Assembly (NCBI GenBank): GCA_030606805.1 | Contig: JAUWFS010000004.1 | Span: forward strand, 1-43,945 | DNA: 43,945 nt | Source: B13-G4 sp030606805 | GTDB taxonomy: Bacteria; Desulfobacterota; Desulfobacteria; Desulfobacterales; ETH-SRB1 | Direction: 5' to 3' | Part shown: in pieces, positions 34,801 through 41,870 of the stretch | Layout of the letters: each line of letters starts with the position of its first letter | Numbering within the stretch: the first letter of the stretch is position 1 | Notes under the pieces: generated by a model | Told to the model about the DNA's origin: nothing | The model's database searches: none | What the model saw: only the letters and a program-made list of their open reading frames with translations | Position numbers and translations under genes: made by a program

Positions 34801-34929
34801 CGCTTTGGAGAACCAGGAACCGCCGGCTATTGCGGACTGAAACGCGCTCTGAAACATAAAACCGCAACCCAATACTGCAACGAATACTAATCTTCTAATA
34901 ATAGTATACCATTTAGCTGTATTCCTCAT
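31843..34929 (-). CDS. Secreted CLCA-like metalloprotease/VWA-domain protein
   Basis: The 1028-residue protein has a signal peptide (to about residue 36). An N-terminal peptidase-like region follows with GHEFGHYVLALYDEY (His188, Glu189, His192, Asp199), an HExxH zinc site as in CLCA proteins. A von Willebrand A domain has the MIDAS start DRSGSMSG (338-345). Next come a beta-rich region, a pre-peptidase-like domain (about 770-870), and a C-terminal module beginning VDIRPQSCPNPINTGIKGVL and ending GEDVVVILKK, which I know from other secreted proteins. AAGGAGGT precedes the ATG. Sampled rows reach about 65% GC in the middle, against 45% at the C-terminal end, suggesting acquired or shuffled modules. 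It probably binds and cleaves an extracellular matrix or cell-surface substrate. Confidence 0.75.
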   Translation of the reverse strand: MRNTAKWYTIIRRLVFVAVLGCGFMFQSAFQSAIAGGSWFSKARQKTQMSEDFPATRAAGDIGTTVFDVVISLYNDPSGDDDPNNDTGAEEQTNYEEIIRFWTDAVYEQSNGALRLGKVRIFRNGIYGALADVVWNAAEGPRANPSGFGVSGRHIIFGDVFTGGCGPGCDINFLNNTRHEDAGYTLGHEFGHYVLALYDEYRGNVATSPYIYWPLSGDTPVQDSIMNSQWNATTAGGGNDFRWLNHSTSNNYQANTAQGRVYGASGWEVMVREVGDDPKDGDRSTLPQRVRYTTLMGQEPTAADNWMVLELPGEQNDARDELEIIWMQDDIEMQIVIDRSGSMSGDPFANAQQAAKTLVDDVEDGHTALGVVSFETNVNQDQPIVPIPDPPGTVKDDIKNVIDLLTVGYTTAMFDAAKLALDNLIGYATTNGTNAAQLVFLLSDGLDNASTETQATVTAAYQAADVPLSTFAYGGFAPDGVLRHMAEDTGGLFRTSPTALAEIQSAFLAVKAALTSSAAVLQETMAVPAASARNFDFAVDRTLQELSIFANYVGNSGDVDFSLVGPSGPVSGINFACTEVAGATACSAAVSQTAFIAGGIGEWALVATNNTGASIDVNADILAIPLPVRTYDLVVSSLDGSEVTYPNPILLTAIPSQGLPITGVNIFATITDPTGTVTPLTLVDTGQNGDGIANDGTYSAIVDYTMNGIYTIKVVVDNAAQTAHFTMEGLVPAHSATENGEMPSAPVFPPITENFTRNASVQLVVSGVVPDDHPNLAPGTPVTPNNSDVPGRIEVSGDVDVFTVATAGLDHLIFRVTGLALGMEPRLRILDEDGTTEIVAAMINDLVNGEDYLALAVPVEGRTELHAEVSHANSGTGMYQFSAGKPILSDSLKVSVDIRPQSCPNPINTGIKGVLPVAILGTDDLDVTQIDPATVRLSDVAPLRWSLSDESTPFIPMVGKENCEDCNELGPDGYLDLTLKFNPLDVLATLGGVNDGDCIVLTLTGSLKEEFGSTPIIGEDVVVILKKR

Positions 34930-35098
34930 GTTAAGACCTCCTTTCTGCGAGACTATCCTTTCATAGCCTACGCGATGATTCGGTAGTTGATTTCAGGGTC
35001 TATTAAGAAGACAATAATCAAGTATAAAACGGCATAAACTTACAATTATACCACCTCCTTCCTTTTGTTGAGCTATTTGCCTTGTTCAAGATAAACAC

Positions 35099-35980
35099 TC
35101 ATTCTTTTGAATTTTGATGGTCGTAATGATAAGGAAAAATTATATATGCATCTTTTCCTATTTTTGTGTGAATAGGGACACCGGACTTAATCATAATATT
35201 ATCAGCTAGTACGGCCCTGCCATTTTTTTTATAAATTCGAACCAGGGCCATCTCATTTTGGAGTATTGTATTCAGTGTGGGAAAAGAGATAAGGTCAGAT
35301 CGTTCCAGTTCTAAATCAAATTTTATAAGCTGAAGATTTGGCGCTGGAACCCTGTGAGCCCGTACATATAGTCCTGGTTTTGCATAATGTAACGTGTTCT
35401 TTGCAGCAAAATCTGAAACTTTTTCAAGGAATTTTTTGCAAGACTTAGGGTATTTAGCCTCTCCGAAATATACATAAATGGACTCGTTCTCTCTCTTAAA
35501 AAAGTAAGCTAATAGTTTTTTGGGAGGATGATATTCTAATAATACATTATTTTTGTTATCGATAAGGGGTTTTTTCATTTGGGTAAAGTCAACATTGCTG
35601 GCGATATCATTAAATAACTTACTTGTATCTGTGTGTGCTATCATGAGCGTGTGAAGTACGCCGTTAGTCTCTTCTTTGCTAACCTGGATGAGACCCGAAA
35701 GAGAAATATATGTGGAATTTGAAAACGCGCTGAAACCACCAACCATGCCTCCAATTTGCGAGGTAAATACGAATTGAACCAACTTCTCTAGTTCCTGAGC
35801 ATTGGCACGTGCCAAGTCTTCCTGAACCTCAGGTTTGATGTTAAATGAAGGGCCGATTGTAAACAAAAGTACTATAATTACCAAACTTAGACTTCTTTCA
35901 AGTAATCTCCACATCGATGCACTTTTGGGCACGTCTTTTGAAATCATATTGAAATCTAAGAGCCTATGCGAATCACGCAA
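35099..35980 (-). CDS. Membrane-anchored protein of unknown function
   Basis: The 293-residue product has one hydrophobic segment near the N-terminus (about 28-46, LSLVIIVLLFTIG), so it is probably inner-membrane-anchored with a periplasmic body. I recognise no domain. The body holds IYVYFGEAKYPKSCKKFLEK and IMIKSGVPIHTKIGKDAYII, and is lysine-rich. It lies about 170 nt upstream of the VWA gene in the same direction, but its own stop is followed by a spacer, so cotranscription is uncertain. Confidence 0.5.
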   Translation of the reverse strand: MRDSHRLLDFNMISKDVPKSASMWRLLERSLSLVIIVLLFTIGPSFNIKPEVQEDLARANAQELEKLVQFVFTSQIGGMVGGFSAFSNSTYISLSGLIQVSKEETNGVLHTLMIAHTDTSKLFNDIASNVDFTQMKKPLIDNKNNVLLEYHPPKKLLAYFFKRENESIYVYFGEAKYPKSCKKFLEKVSDFAAKNTLHYAKPGLYVRAHRVPAPNLQLIKFDLELERSDLISFPTLNTILQNEMALVRIYKKNGRAVLADNIMIKSGVPIHTKIGKDAYIIFPYHYDHQNSKE

Positions 35981-36676
35981 CGTGACTTTAACGATATCAC
36001 ATCCAGCAGCCCGGTTGTTTTTTTAGCTACTAGAGATAAACCTATTCGTGGCATTCAATCGCTATATTACGATGGTTTTGGTCTTGAAAAATAAGCTTTT
36101 AGAGCTCCGAAAGGAACTTGTTTATACCGGTCTGAATTGCTGCACCCAATATGCCCTTTTATGCCTTACAAAGCCCTTACTCTTTCCCTATTCCCACTCC
36201 ATGCTTGGGCTTAAAACAAATCCAGATTTCCTAAATCCTGTTTTGAAGAAACCCTTAATAATTTAATCAATAACTCTCTCTTTGGTGTTATCGCCGGTTA
36301 GAAAGTACCCAAAAACCGGCGGAAAAAAATCCGCCACTGGAGGTTTTAGGCGCTGCTCGGCATCTCAGTTTTTTCAACTCCTCCTACGTTCTGTCAGGAG
36401 CATGACATTCAGATTTTCAGGGGATTCTCCATGATCTTAACTAATTGAAATAAAAAATATTATAATGGATGCTAATAATTTGAATGAATGATCTTTAGGT
36501 TTAGTCAGAAAATATAAATAAATATATAAGAATGATAAAAAAATGCAATTGGACTTTGGTATGATTTTTCCAGAAAAAAAGACATACAACTTAGGATCTC
36601 ATCGCATACCTTCGGCCTAAAACTTTAGACATAGATTTTTGATCTTATCTCAAACTAAAGACCTAAACCATTAGGC
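35981..36676. other. Gene-free region with a strong hairpin at 36311-36346
   Basis: No gene is supported. GGCGGA (36318-36323) and TCCGCC (36330-36335) form a stem around A6, flanked by AAAAACC and GGTTTT that can extend it. It could be a terminator or a short structured RNA. A 15-bp sequence at 36546 recurs at 37018 (see repeats). Confidence 0.45.
36546..36583. repeat. Direct repeat, copy 1, flanking the 91-residue gene
   Basis: CAATTGGACTTTGGT (36546-36560) followed after 12 nt by GAAAAAAAGAC is repeated at 37018-37055 with a 13-nt gap. The two copies lie on either side of the small gene 36677-36952. Confidence 0.5.
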
Positions 36677-36952
36677 CTAGGCCGAAATGACCACTTCTAC
36701 CAGTGTCTCCTTCGTTTTTCGCCTGTCAACATAGCAGCGCTCATATGAAAAAGGCTCCTTTTTGGTCCGTCTCTGGCCATATCGACTGTCCACTTTGACC
36801 TTAACATCCTCCTGGCCATTAAAGACTCTTAGAAGGTCTGTTGCCAGATAATCATATGGCCGCCGGACGATGATGCTCATTTGTCCGGCCTCTTCCTTCG
36901 AAATCGGAACTGATTTCAGGATCCTCAATAAAAACCCATCCAGTATGCTCAT
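36677..36952 (-). CDS. Small protein of unknown function with an Arg-rich DRR tail
   Basis: The 91 residues include MSIIVRRPYDYLATDLLRVF and a basic segment DSRYGQRRTKKEPFSYERCY followed by VDRRKTKETLVEVVIS. This RRxxx-DRR pattern occurs in small signalling-associated proteins of Desulfobacterota, but I cannot name a family. No clear Shine-Dalgarno sequence was confirmed. It lies 103 nt downstream of the response regulator in the same direction, so it may share its transcript. It is flanked by direct repeats at 36546 and 37018. Confidence 0.45.
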   Translation of the reverse strand: MSILDGFLLRILKSVPISKEEAGQMSIIVRRPYDYLATDLLRVFNGQEDVKVKVDSRYGQRRTKKEPFSYERCYVDRRKTKETLVEVVISA

Positions 36953-37017
36953 TGCGATTTCTCCTGTTAAATCGTGAGATTTTCTTTTGAATGAATATTT
37001 AAATAAAGGGAATGTGT

Positions 37018-37055
37018 CAATTGGACTTTGGTTGGAATTTTGACTGAAAAAAGAC
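37018..37055. repeat. Direct repeat, copy 2, upstream of the 91-residue gene
   Basis: CAATTGGACTTTGGT (37018-37032) and GAAAAAAGAC (37046-37055) match 36546-36583. This copy lies between the response regulator stop and the small gene. It may be a regulator-binding site or a duplication footprint. Confidence 0.5.
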
Positions 37056-37721
37056 CTAGGTAAAACCTAATTTGATAGCAGAAAGGATGGCATTAAGGCG
37101 TCGGCTGACGTTGAGCTTCTTAAAAATTTTGTTCAAATGGCTCTTGACCGTCTTTTCGCTGATAAAGAGGTCATTGGCAATCTCTTTGTTTGTGGAGCCT
37201 TTAATGAGGAGACGAAGGACATCTTGTTCCCTTGGAGTCAAGTCCTTCTTCGGGTTTTCTTGTCGGTCTTCTCTACCTATATCAGCGGTAATATCCCCAT
37301 TAAAGTATCTGGCGACCAGTTTCCGCTCAACCCACAGTTGACCCTTATTTACCACCTTAATAGCCTTGATGAGGTCTGAAGTGGTTGTATTTTTCGAAAG
37401 ATATCCCTTGGCACCAGCATTTAGGAATTTAAGAATCTTGATTTCATCCTTAGATGCGGTGAGCATGAGTGCTTTTGTTCCGGGGCTCGTTTGTTTGATT
37501 ATGGGAATGACCTCGATACCACTCAACTCAGGCAATATGATATCGAGGAGGACAAGGTCGGGTTTAAGGACACTGATCACATCGATCGCCTGAAGCCCAT
37601 TGGCTGTCTCTCCTACGATTTCAAAGCTTTCCTCACCATTTAGGATCAGGCGGAGACCTTCCCGGAATAGCCTGTGATCTTCAGCAATTACAATCCGAAT
37701 TTTGCTATCGGGTTCCATCAT
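37056..37721 (-). CDS. NarL/FixJ-type response regulator
   Basis: The 221-residue protein has a receiver domain with the acidic pair Glu14-Asp15, the phosphoacceptor Asp60 in DLVLLDIILPELSG, and the conserved Lys near residue 110. It also has a LuxR-type helix-turn-helix (about 155-215: LTPREQDVLRLLIKGSTNKE, ISEKTVKSHLNKIFKKL). It is an orphan: no histidine kinase is in the window. The small gene downstream (36677-36952) and the direct repeats around it are candidate targets by position only. Confidence 0.88.
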   Translation of the reverse strand: MMEPDSKIRIVIAEDHRLFREGLRLILNGEESFEIVGETANGLQAIDVISVLKPDLVLLDIILPELSGIEVIPIIKQTSPGTKALMLTASKDEIKILKFLNAGAKGYLSKNTTTSDLIKAIKVVNKGQLWVERKLVARYFNGDITADIGREDRQENPKKDLTPREQDVLRLLIKGSTNKEIANDLFISEKTVKSHLNKIFKKLNVSRRLNAILSAIKLGFT

Positions 37722-37811
37722 TCACCAAAATCTATTGAAGAAAAACAATTTAAAATGGGAAAAAGTTTCTGATTATATTTTTAGGTAAAATTGGTGTCAA
37801 TAGGTAAAAAT

Positions 37812-37874
37812 GGGGTCAAGTCTACGGTTGACCCTTGCTCAAAATTAATAAGGGTCAAAAGTAGACTTGACCCC
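37812..37874. repeat. REP-like palindrome
   Basis: GGGGTCAAGTCTAC (37812-37825) is perfectly inverted at 37861-37874. Inside, TTGACCCTT (37828-37836) is inverted at 37850-37858. This double-palindrome design is typical of REP elements mobilised by RAYT transposases. It lies between the 3' end of the nucleotidyltransferase remnant and the response regulator. Confidence 0.7.
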
Positions 37875-37917
37875 TCTGATGGCAAACCTGAAGGCGAAGC
37901 CGATGGCGGACAGGCTT

Positions 37918-38502
37918 CTAAACCACATCCTTTGGAAACATGCGAAGCTCAGGTATATTAAACTGATATTGCGGCAAATATTGAATAATGAGTTGTGCGA
38001 CCGCCAGCCCCTGATCATGATCCCGCTGCTTTTTTACTGGTTCACGGTCAGATTGTTCACTTAACCATAATTTATGCAAGGCAAAGGCCCGTGGGTCAGG
38101 AACAACTAATGAAGCAGGATATCCATCCTCTCCTATGACAACCTGAAAAAACTTTGGAGAAGAAATAAGCCATTGAAGATTACGAATTTCAGCGGCTTCC
38201 AGATCATCTGGACCACCCATTCGCCTTGTTTCCTTGTTGAGCAACTGCTTTGGTTCTGATTTTATCAGATCCACCATAAATCCATCACGATTTACAGCTC
38301 GGAATCCAATAGGACTGATGGATTCAAAAGACCGATCTGCTTTTTTGATAATACCGAGCAAGCCGGTATTATCCATATCCTTATCGGCAACAAGAATAAG
38401 TTTCGGACGAATATCCATATCCTTGGTTGCCATTGTCGAAATATCAAAAAACACACCAGCAGATGCTTCGTAGGCATACATTGCATTGGTGCCGATCATC
38501 AT
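37918..38502 (-). pseudogene. GSU2403-family nucleotidyltransferase, 5'-truncated
   Basis: The open frame gives 194 residues from an ATG (MMIGTNAMYAYEASAGVFFD). Homology-like sequence continues in frame upstream (ETEKILGRNV) before an in-frame stop near 38551, and I know the family to be longer with an extra N-terminal region. Visible family features are GTNAMYAYEA, ATKDMDIRPKL and VPDPRAFALHKLWLS. The acidic DMD pair fits a nucleotidyltransferase active site. The missing N-terminus makes it a probable remnant. It could instead be a short functional variant, but no ribosome site was seen. Confidence 0.65.
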
Positions 38503-38618
38503 TACATTTCGACCGAGAATTTTTTCAGTTTCAGGAGATCTGGTTTTCCTTCAAAAATGCAATATAATAATATTGAAGGAAAACCGCTCGTTACGAAAAC
38601 ACTTGTTTATATTATGTT

Positions 38619-39015
38619 TTATTCAAATAACTCACTATGAGATCCGATATCAATAAGCTGAACCTCATCTCTATAGACCCTATAGATGACTCTGTTGATT
38701 TACTATCTTCTCAAAAAAATCGACACAATATGTAGTATGCATAAGACGAATCAACCACAATGCCTTGTGTCTTGATTTTTAAAATCGGAGTAAATCAACA
38801 GGGTCATAGATAAGTAATAAATCTGGTTTTAAATGGCATTCTTTATATCGCTCAGGATTGCCTCTCAAAAAATGATCCTTATACTTTTTGTCCAAAGCAA
38901 TTCCGTTTAAGAGCTTCGAAACTACATCTATATAGATAGCTTCATCATTATCTTTTAGGTGAAGTTTCTTGAAAGATTTCTTAAATTTCTTTGTTCTTGC
39001 CAGACCAAATTTCAT
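38619..39015 (-). pseudogene. YafQ/RelE-type toxin gene split by a MITE
   Basis: The frame starts at 39015, overlapping the antitoxin by 4 nt, and encodes the YafQ-like body to Tyr70 (LLIY). It then runs into a 118-bp insertion and stops after eight foreign codons at 38779. Past the insertion (38687-38619) the native C-terminus resumes: RVYRDEVQLIDIGSHSELFE and a stop. Removing the insertion plus one ATAGAT copy gives an uninterrupted 90-residue protein, the normal YafQ length. The lost tail contains the GSHSELF segment with the catalytic-region histidine, so the toxin is almost certainly inactive now. Confidence 0.88.
38688..38805. mobile_element. 118-bp MITE inserted in the toxin gene, with 6-bp target duplication
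   Basis: GACTCTGTTGATTTACT (38688-38704) faces AGTAAATCAACAGGGTC (38789-38805): 17-bp terminal inverted repeats with one mismatch. ATAGAT borders it on both sides (38682-38687 and 38806-38811). There is no coding capacity, so it depends on a transposase in trans. Confidence 0.85.
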
Positions 39016-39269
39016 GATTTCAAATCGTTCATCATATCTTCAATGCTATCATATCTAACTAAATCATTAATGTCAGCCTCTCTCATAGCTTTTCTCAATT
39101 TTTCTGACGGTACTTTTACTGGAAAAGGTAATCCGCCCTCAATTCGTACACGGTTCAGAAAAATATTAATAGCGTCCGTTACTGTTAAATTGTACTCTTT
39201 AAAAATAATTTTGGCCGCATTCCAAGCTATTGGATCAACCCTAATTGATGTCTGCCTTCTCGTGCCCAT
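39012..39269 (-). CDS. RelB/DinJ-type antitoxin
   Basis: The 85-residue protein opens MGTRRQTSIRVDPIAWNAAK and carries the DinJ pattern LTVTDAINIFLNRVRIEGGL and PFPVKVPSEKLRKAM, a ribbon-helix-helix DNA-binding part plus a toxin-binding tail. AAGGAG lies 7 nt before the ATG. It overlaps the toxin start by 4 nt. A perfect 11-bp inverted repeat 22-48 nt upstream is a likely operator for autorepression. It now stands beside a broken toxin and may persist as a repressor only. Confidence 0.85.
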   Translation of the reverse strand: MGTRRQTSIRVDPIAWNAAKIIFKEYNLTVTDAINIFLNRVRIEGGLPFPVKVPSEKLRKAMREADINDLVRYDSIEDMMNDLKS

Positions 39270-39290
39270 AACCTTCTCCTTTGAAATTTA

Positions 39291-39317
39291 TTCTTTTGAA
39301 GAAATACTTCAAAAGAA
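39291..39317. promoter_or_regulatory. Palindromic operator candidate of the relB-yafQ pair
   Basis: TTCTTTTGAAG (39291-39301) and CTTCAAAAGAA (39307-39317) are perfect inverted 11-mers around AAATA. They lie 22 nt upstream of the antitoxin start, where such antitoxins usually bind their own promoter. Confidence 0.55.
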
Positions 39318-39617
39318 GTTCGTTGTCAACTGAAAAAGATGGGATGAATTCCTTCGGAGTTTGGATGAATAAGAGATATACTGGGATGCTGGGATTAAGG
39401 GATTGGATGGATGATTGCATGACTGGATGGATGAATAGAATGTTTAAATAATCTGTGAAATCTGCGTAATCTGCGGATGGGATTTAGGAATTTAGGAATT
39501 ATCGAAATGAGGCCCAAGTCCGAGATGATTTGGGCTTTTCTTTTTTAAACGAAGACAGCGGGACACCCTTAAGATTCTAAGTTGACAAGGTATTAGGAAA
39601 GTAATAAATATGAATGT
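39318..39617. other. Gene-free spacer with short GGATGGATGA-type tandem units
   Basis: Around 39400-39440 GGATGGATGA-type units recur, and GATTTAGGAATTTAGGAATT is a short tandem near 39480-39500. No gene is seen. Confidence 0.4.
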
Positions 39618-39758
39618 ATGTTAAGCATTAGCCCGACTGGACGCACTCTGTGTTTTACATCACATTATGATCAGGGAATAGAGCGTCGAAAGATATTCAG
39701 AAATGATAAGAATCGTGAAGATTTTTTAGAACAGGTCAAGTTCCACTGGCTACGGTAA
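39618..39758 (+). pseudogene. Decayed REP-transposase N-terminus, second relic
   Basis: The frame reads through GIERRKIFRNDKNREDFLEQ, closely matching the opening of the relic at 388-633. The first part is frameshifted and the HUH motif is gone; it ends at TAA 39756-39758. It is immediately followed by the ribosome site of the truncated MBL gene. Confidence 0.65.
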
Positions 39759-39771
39759 TGAGGAGGCTTCA

Positions 39772-40029
39772 ATGCATGTTACATTTTATGGCGGAGTTCG
39801 TGAAGTTACAGGCTCAATGCATCTAATTACTACTGAAAATGACAGGATACTGCTGGATTGCGGAATGTTTCAGGGAAGGCGCAAGGAAAGTGAACAGAAA
39901 AACAGAATATTACCACTGGATCCCACGATTATCACAAATATAGTTCTTTCTCATGCCCATATAGACCATTCGGGTCGCATACCAAGGGAAAAATTGGTGT
40001 CGAAATTGGTGTCAAAGCTTGAATTGTGA
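39772..40029 (+). pseudogene. MBL-fold/beta-CASP RNA-processing hydrolase, 3'-truncated by an HUH element
   Basis: An AGGAGG site 6 nt upstream and the opening MHVTFYGGVREVTGSMHLIT mark a true gene start. LLDCGMFQG and the metal motif HAHIDHSGRIP follow, the N-terminus of the ~450-530-residue MBL/beta-CASP nuclease family. After Pro71-Arg72 the frame runs into repeats of the HUH element (39990 onward) and stops at 40029. The beta-CASP and remaining metal ligands are missing, so it is a dead fragment. The remainder of the gene is not in the window. Confidence 0.85.
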
Positions 40030-41044
40030 ATTAAGTTTTTCAAATTGGTTTCTCACTCTTTTATATTTATTCATCTTCTCTTTAAATGTTTTCACACAAT
40101 GACTGATAGCAAAATAACTCATATTAAAAAGCTGCCCTAACTTTTTCATTGGTCATTAATCCTTTATTCCAAAGTAAATAAACTATTAAATCACGTTTGT
40201 GTTTATCTATACCATACAATCGTTTTGCCTGAACACATTTATCAATATCAATTTGAACGATTTTTGCAGATTTTTTTAATAAATCCTCCACATTGATATC
40301 TTTTGCCAAATGCTTTTGCTGAGGCAAATCATTGTGGGGGATATCCGGTAAAAACTGCTTTCGAATTTTATCAACAAATTTTTTAGAGCCTAAAATCATA
40401 CCATGGTGAAGATCCTCCAGAAGTCGTTTCTCTTGCTTTGCATATTTTTGAACCTTTTCCCGATATTGCTTATGTTTATTAGAGCCTTTGAAATATGATA
40501 AAATTACTTGTGTGGATAACCAGTCCGGGCATTTCCTGGCATAGGCATAGATTGGATAGCTGCTCCATTTATAGTCTATCAAACGGCTTACAATGCCGGC
40601 TCTTAATGGATTTCGATGGATATAACAGGATAACTGCGTAAGATATGCATCATTTTGAACCAGAATGCTTTTATACCGCCCCTGGAATAAATGACCTTTT
40701 TTTAAGTTTTGGTTATTGAATCTTCGGGTGTAGGTCGTGCCAAACCATTGCATTGCCTTTTTTAAATTTGCACGATTGGTTCTTACCAGGAGATGATAAT
40801 GATTGGACATTAAAACATAGGCAAAGATATCAACTTTAAAACGTTCCGACATTTCCGAGATCGTTTCTAAAAACAAATTTCGATCAGCGTCATTTAAATA
40901 AATATGCTGTCCGTCATTTCCCCGGGACATCAAGTGATATAATGCGCCTTCATATTCAATTCGCCATGCTCTACCCATACTGATTTTCCTAAATGATAGT
41001 GGCTTAATTGTCAAGCATTAATTCACAATTCAAGCTTTGACACC
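40008..41044. mobile_element. HUH-transposase element with 27-bp terminal inverted repeats
   Basis: GGTGTCAAAGCTTGAATTGT with seven further bases at 40008-40034 is exactly inverted at 41018-41044, bounding a 1037-bp unit that holds a Y1-type transposase. An internally deleted copy with the same ends lies at 43185-43729, and an extra right end at 41048-41127. No target duplication is visible. Y1 elements normally lack terminal inverted repeats, so the unit is unusual. Confidence 0.75.
40124..40978 (-). CDS. REP-associated (Y1/HUH) transposase, C-terminus frameshifted
   Basis: I prefer the ATG at 40978 (MGRAWRIEYEGALYHLMSRG), preceded by TTTAGGA, over the one at 41014. HUH motif: SNHYHLLV. Tyrosine region: AYLTQLSCYIHRNPLRAGIV, where one of the two tyrosines is the catalytic one. 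A C-terminal basic region follows. The frame ends early at KGLMTNEKVRAAF, because a T-run near 40145 has one extra T compared with the sister copy at 43189-43434. That copy continues LGQLFNMSYSAISHCVKRFK, a helix-turn-helix-like tail. The catalytic domain is intact but the C-terminal DNA-binding part is lost, so activity is doubtful. Confidence 0.8.
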   Translation of the reverse strand: MGRAWRIEYEGALYHLMSRGNDGQHIYLNDADRNLFLETISEMSERFKVDIFAYVLMSNHYHLLVRTNRANLKKAMQWFGTTYTRRFNNQNLKKGHLFQGRYKSILVQNDAYLTQLSCYIHRNPLRAGIVSRLIDYKWSSYPIYAYARKCPDWLSTQVILSYFKGSNKHKQYREKVQKYAKQEKRLLEDLHHGMILGSKKFVDKIRKQFLPDIPHNDLPQQKHLAKDINVEDLLKKSAKIVQIDIDKCVQAKRLYGIDKHKRDLIVYLLWNKGLMTNEKVRAAF

Positions 41045-41047
41045 GAT

Positions 41048-41127
41048 CCATGCTCTACCCATACTGATTTTCCTAAATGATAACGGCTTAATTGTCAAGT
41101 ATTAATTCACAATTCAAGCTTTGACAC
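41048..41127. repeat. Tandem extra copy of the HUH element's right end
   Basis: These 80 bp repeat 40965-41044 with about three mismatches. The element border at 41127 abuts the truncated IS481-like transposase, so an older copy inserted there first or the end was duplicated. Confidence 0.75.
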
Positions 41128-41650
41128 CGATCCCAAGCAACCTGAAGCCAAGAATAAAACGCGAATGATCATCCAAAAGCAAAATCAGGTAAATCTTGAG
41201 CTTGTTAATGAAAAATTCCAAAATGTCCATCTGAGCCAATTCCAGCGGACGGATGGCTTCAAAACGCTGAGCAGGCTGATCGTGTTTCTTTTTGCCGGGA
41301 ACCTGATATCCGTTGGCCTGCATGATCCTTCGCACAGTGCGGATGGAAATCGTAATGCCCTGACGGCGAAGCTGATTGCGGACTTGGCCTGGACCAAAGC
41401 CGGCGTTGTCCCGCCAGATTTTGAGCACCGCCTGCTCTTGCCCGGGGGTAATCTGTTTAATGCCTCGTCCAGGGATAGCGGACTGATGTTCAACAAACGC
41501 CTTCTTTCCCCTGGCTTTGAGCTGATTGCGCCATTCATATACCGTTGTGTAATGGATACCTGCAATGTCCGCGGCAGGCCTTACTCCCAATTTCTCGGCG
41601 CTTTCTAAAATTTTAAGTTTTTGTTCTTGACTAAATTGCTTCTTGCTCAT
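41114..41650 (-). pseudogene. IS481-like transposase, 3'-truncated by the HUH element
   Basis: The frame opens MSKKQFSQEQKLKILESAEK, with a helix-turn-helix (GIHYTTVYEWRNQLKARGKK) and a second one (TIRTVRRIMQANGY-like). It then enters the integrase core LELAQMDILEFF and LLLDDHSRFILGFRL, which supply the first two Asp of the DDE triad. It stops after LLGIGVKA, residues encoded by the HUH element end. The last third with the catalytic Glu is missing, so it is inactive. An AGGAGG-like ribosome site precedes the ATG. Confidence 0.8.
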
Positions 41651-41870
41651 TACACTTCCTCCTGCATTTCTGGGGAGAAAGTGTTACCCTGATTTGATCT
41701 ATTTCGTACGAATTCTTAGTATCAGAAACATTTAATAAGGCAATATTTCCCCAAAGGGACAAACTTTAGAGATATAACCAACAAAAACATTGCATTTGTA
41801 GTGAAAAAATTAAATCATAGGCCATGAAGATGCCTCAATTATCAGACACCTCATGAAATCATTTGCGGTG

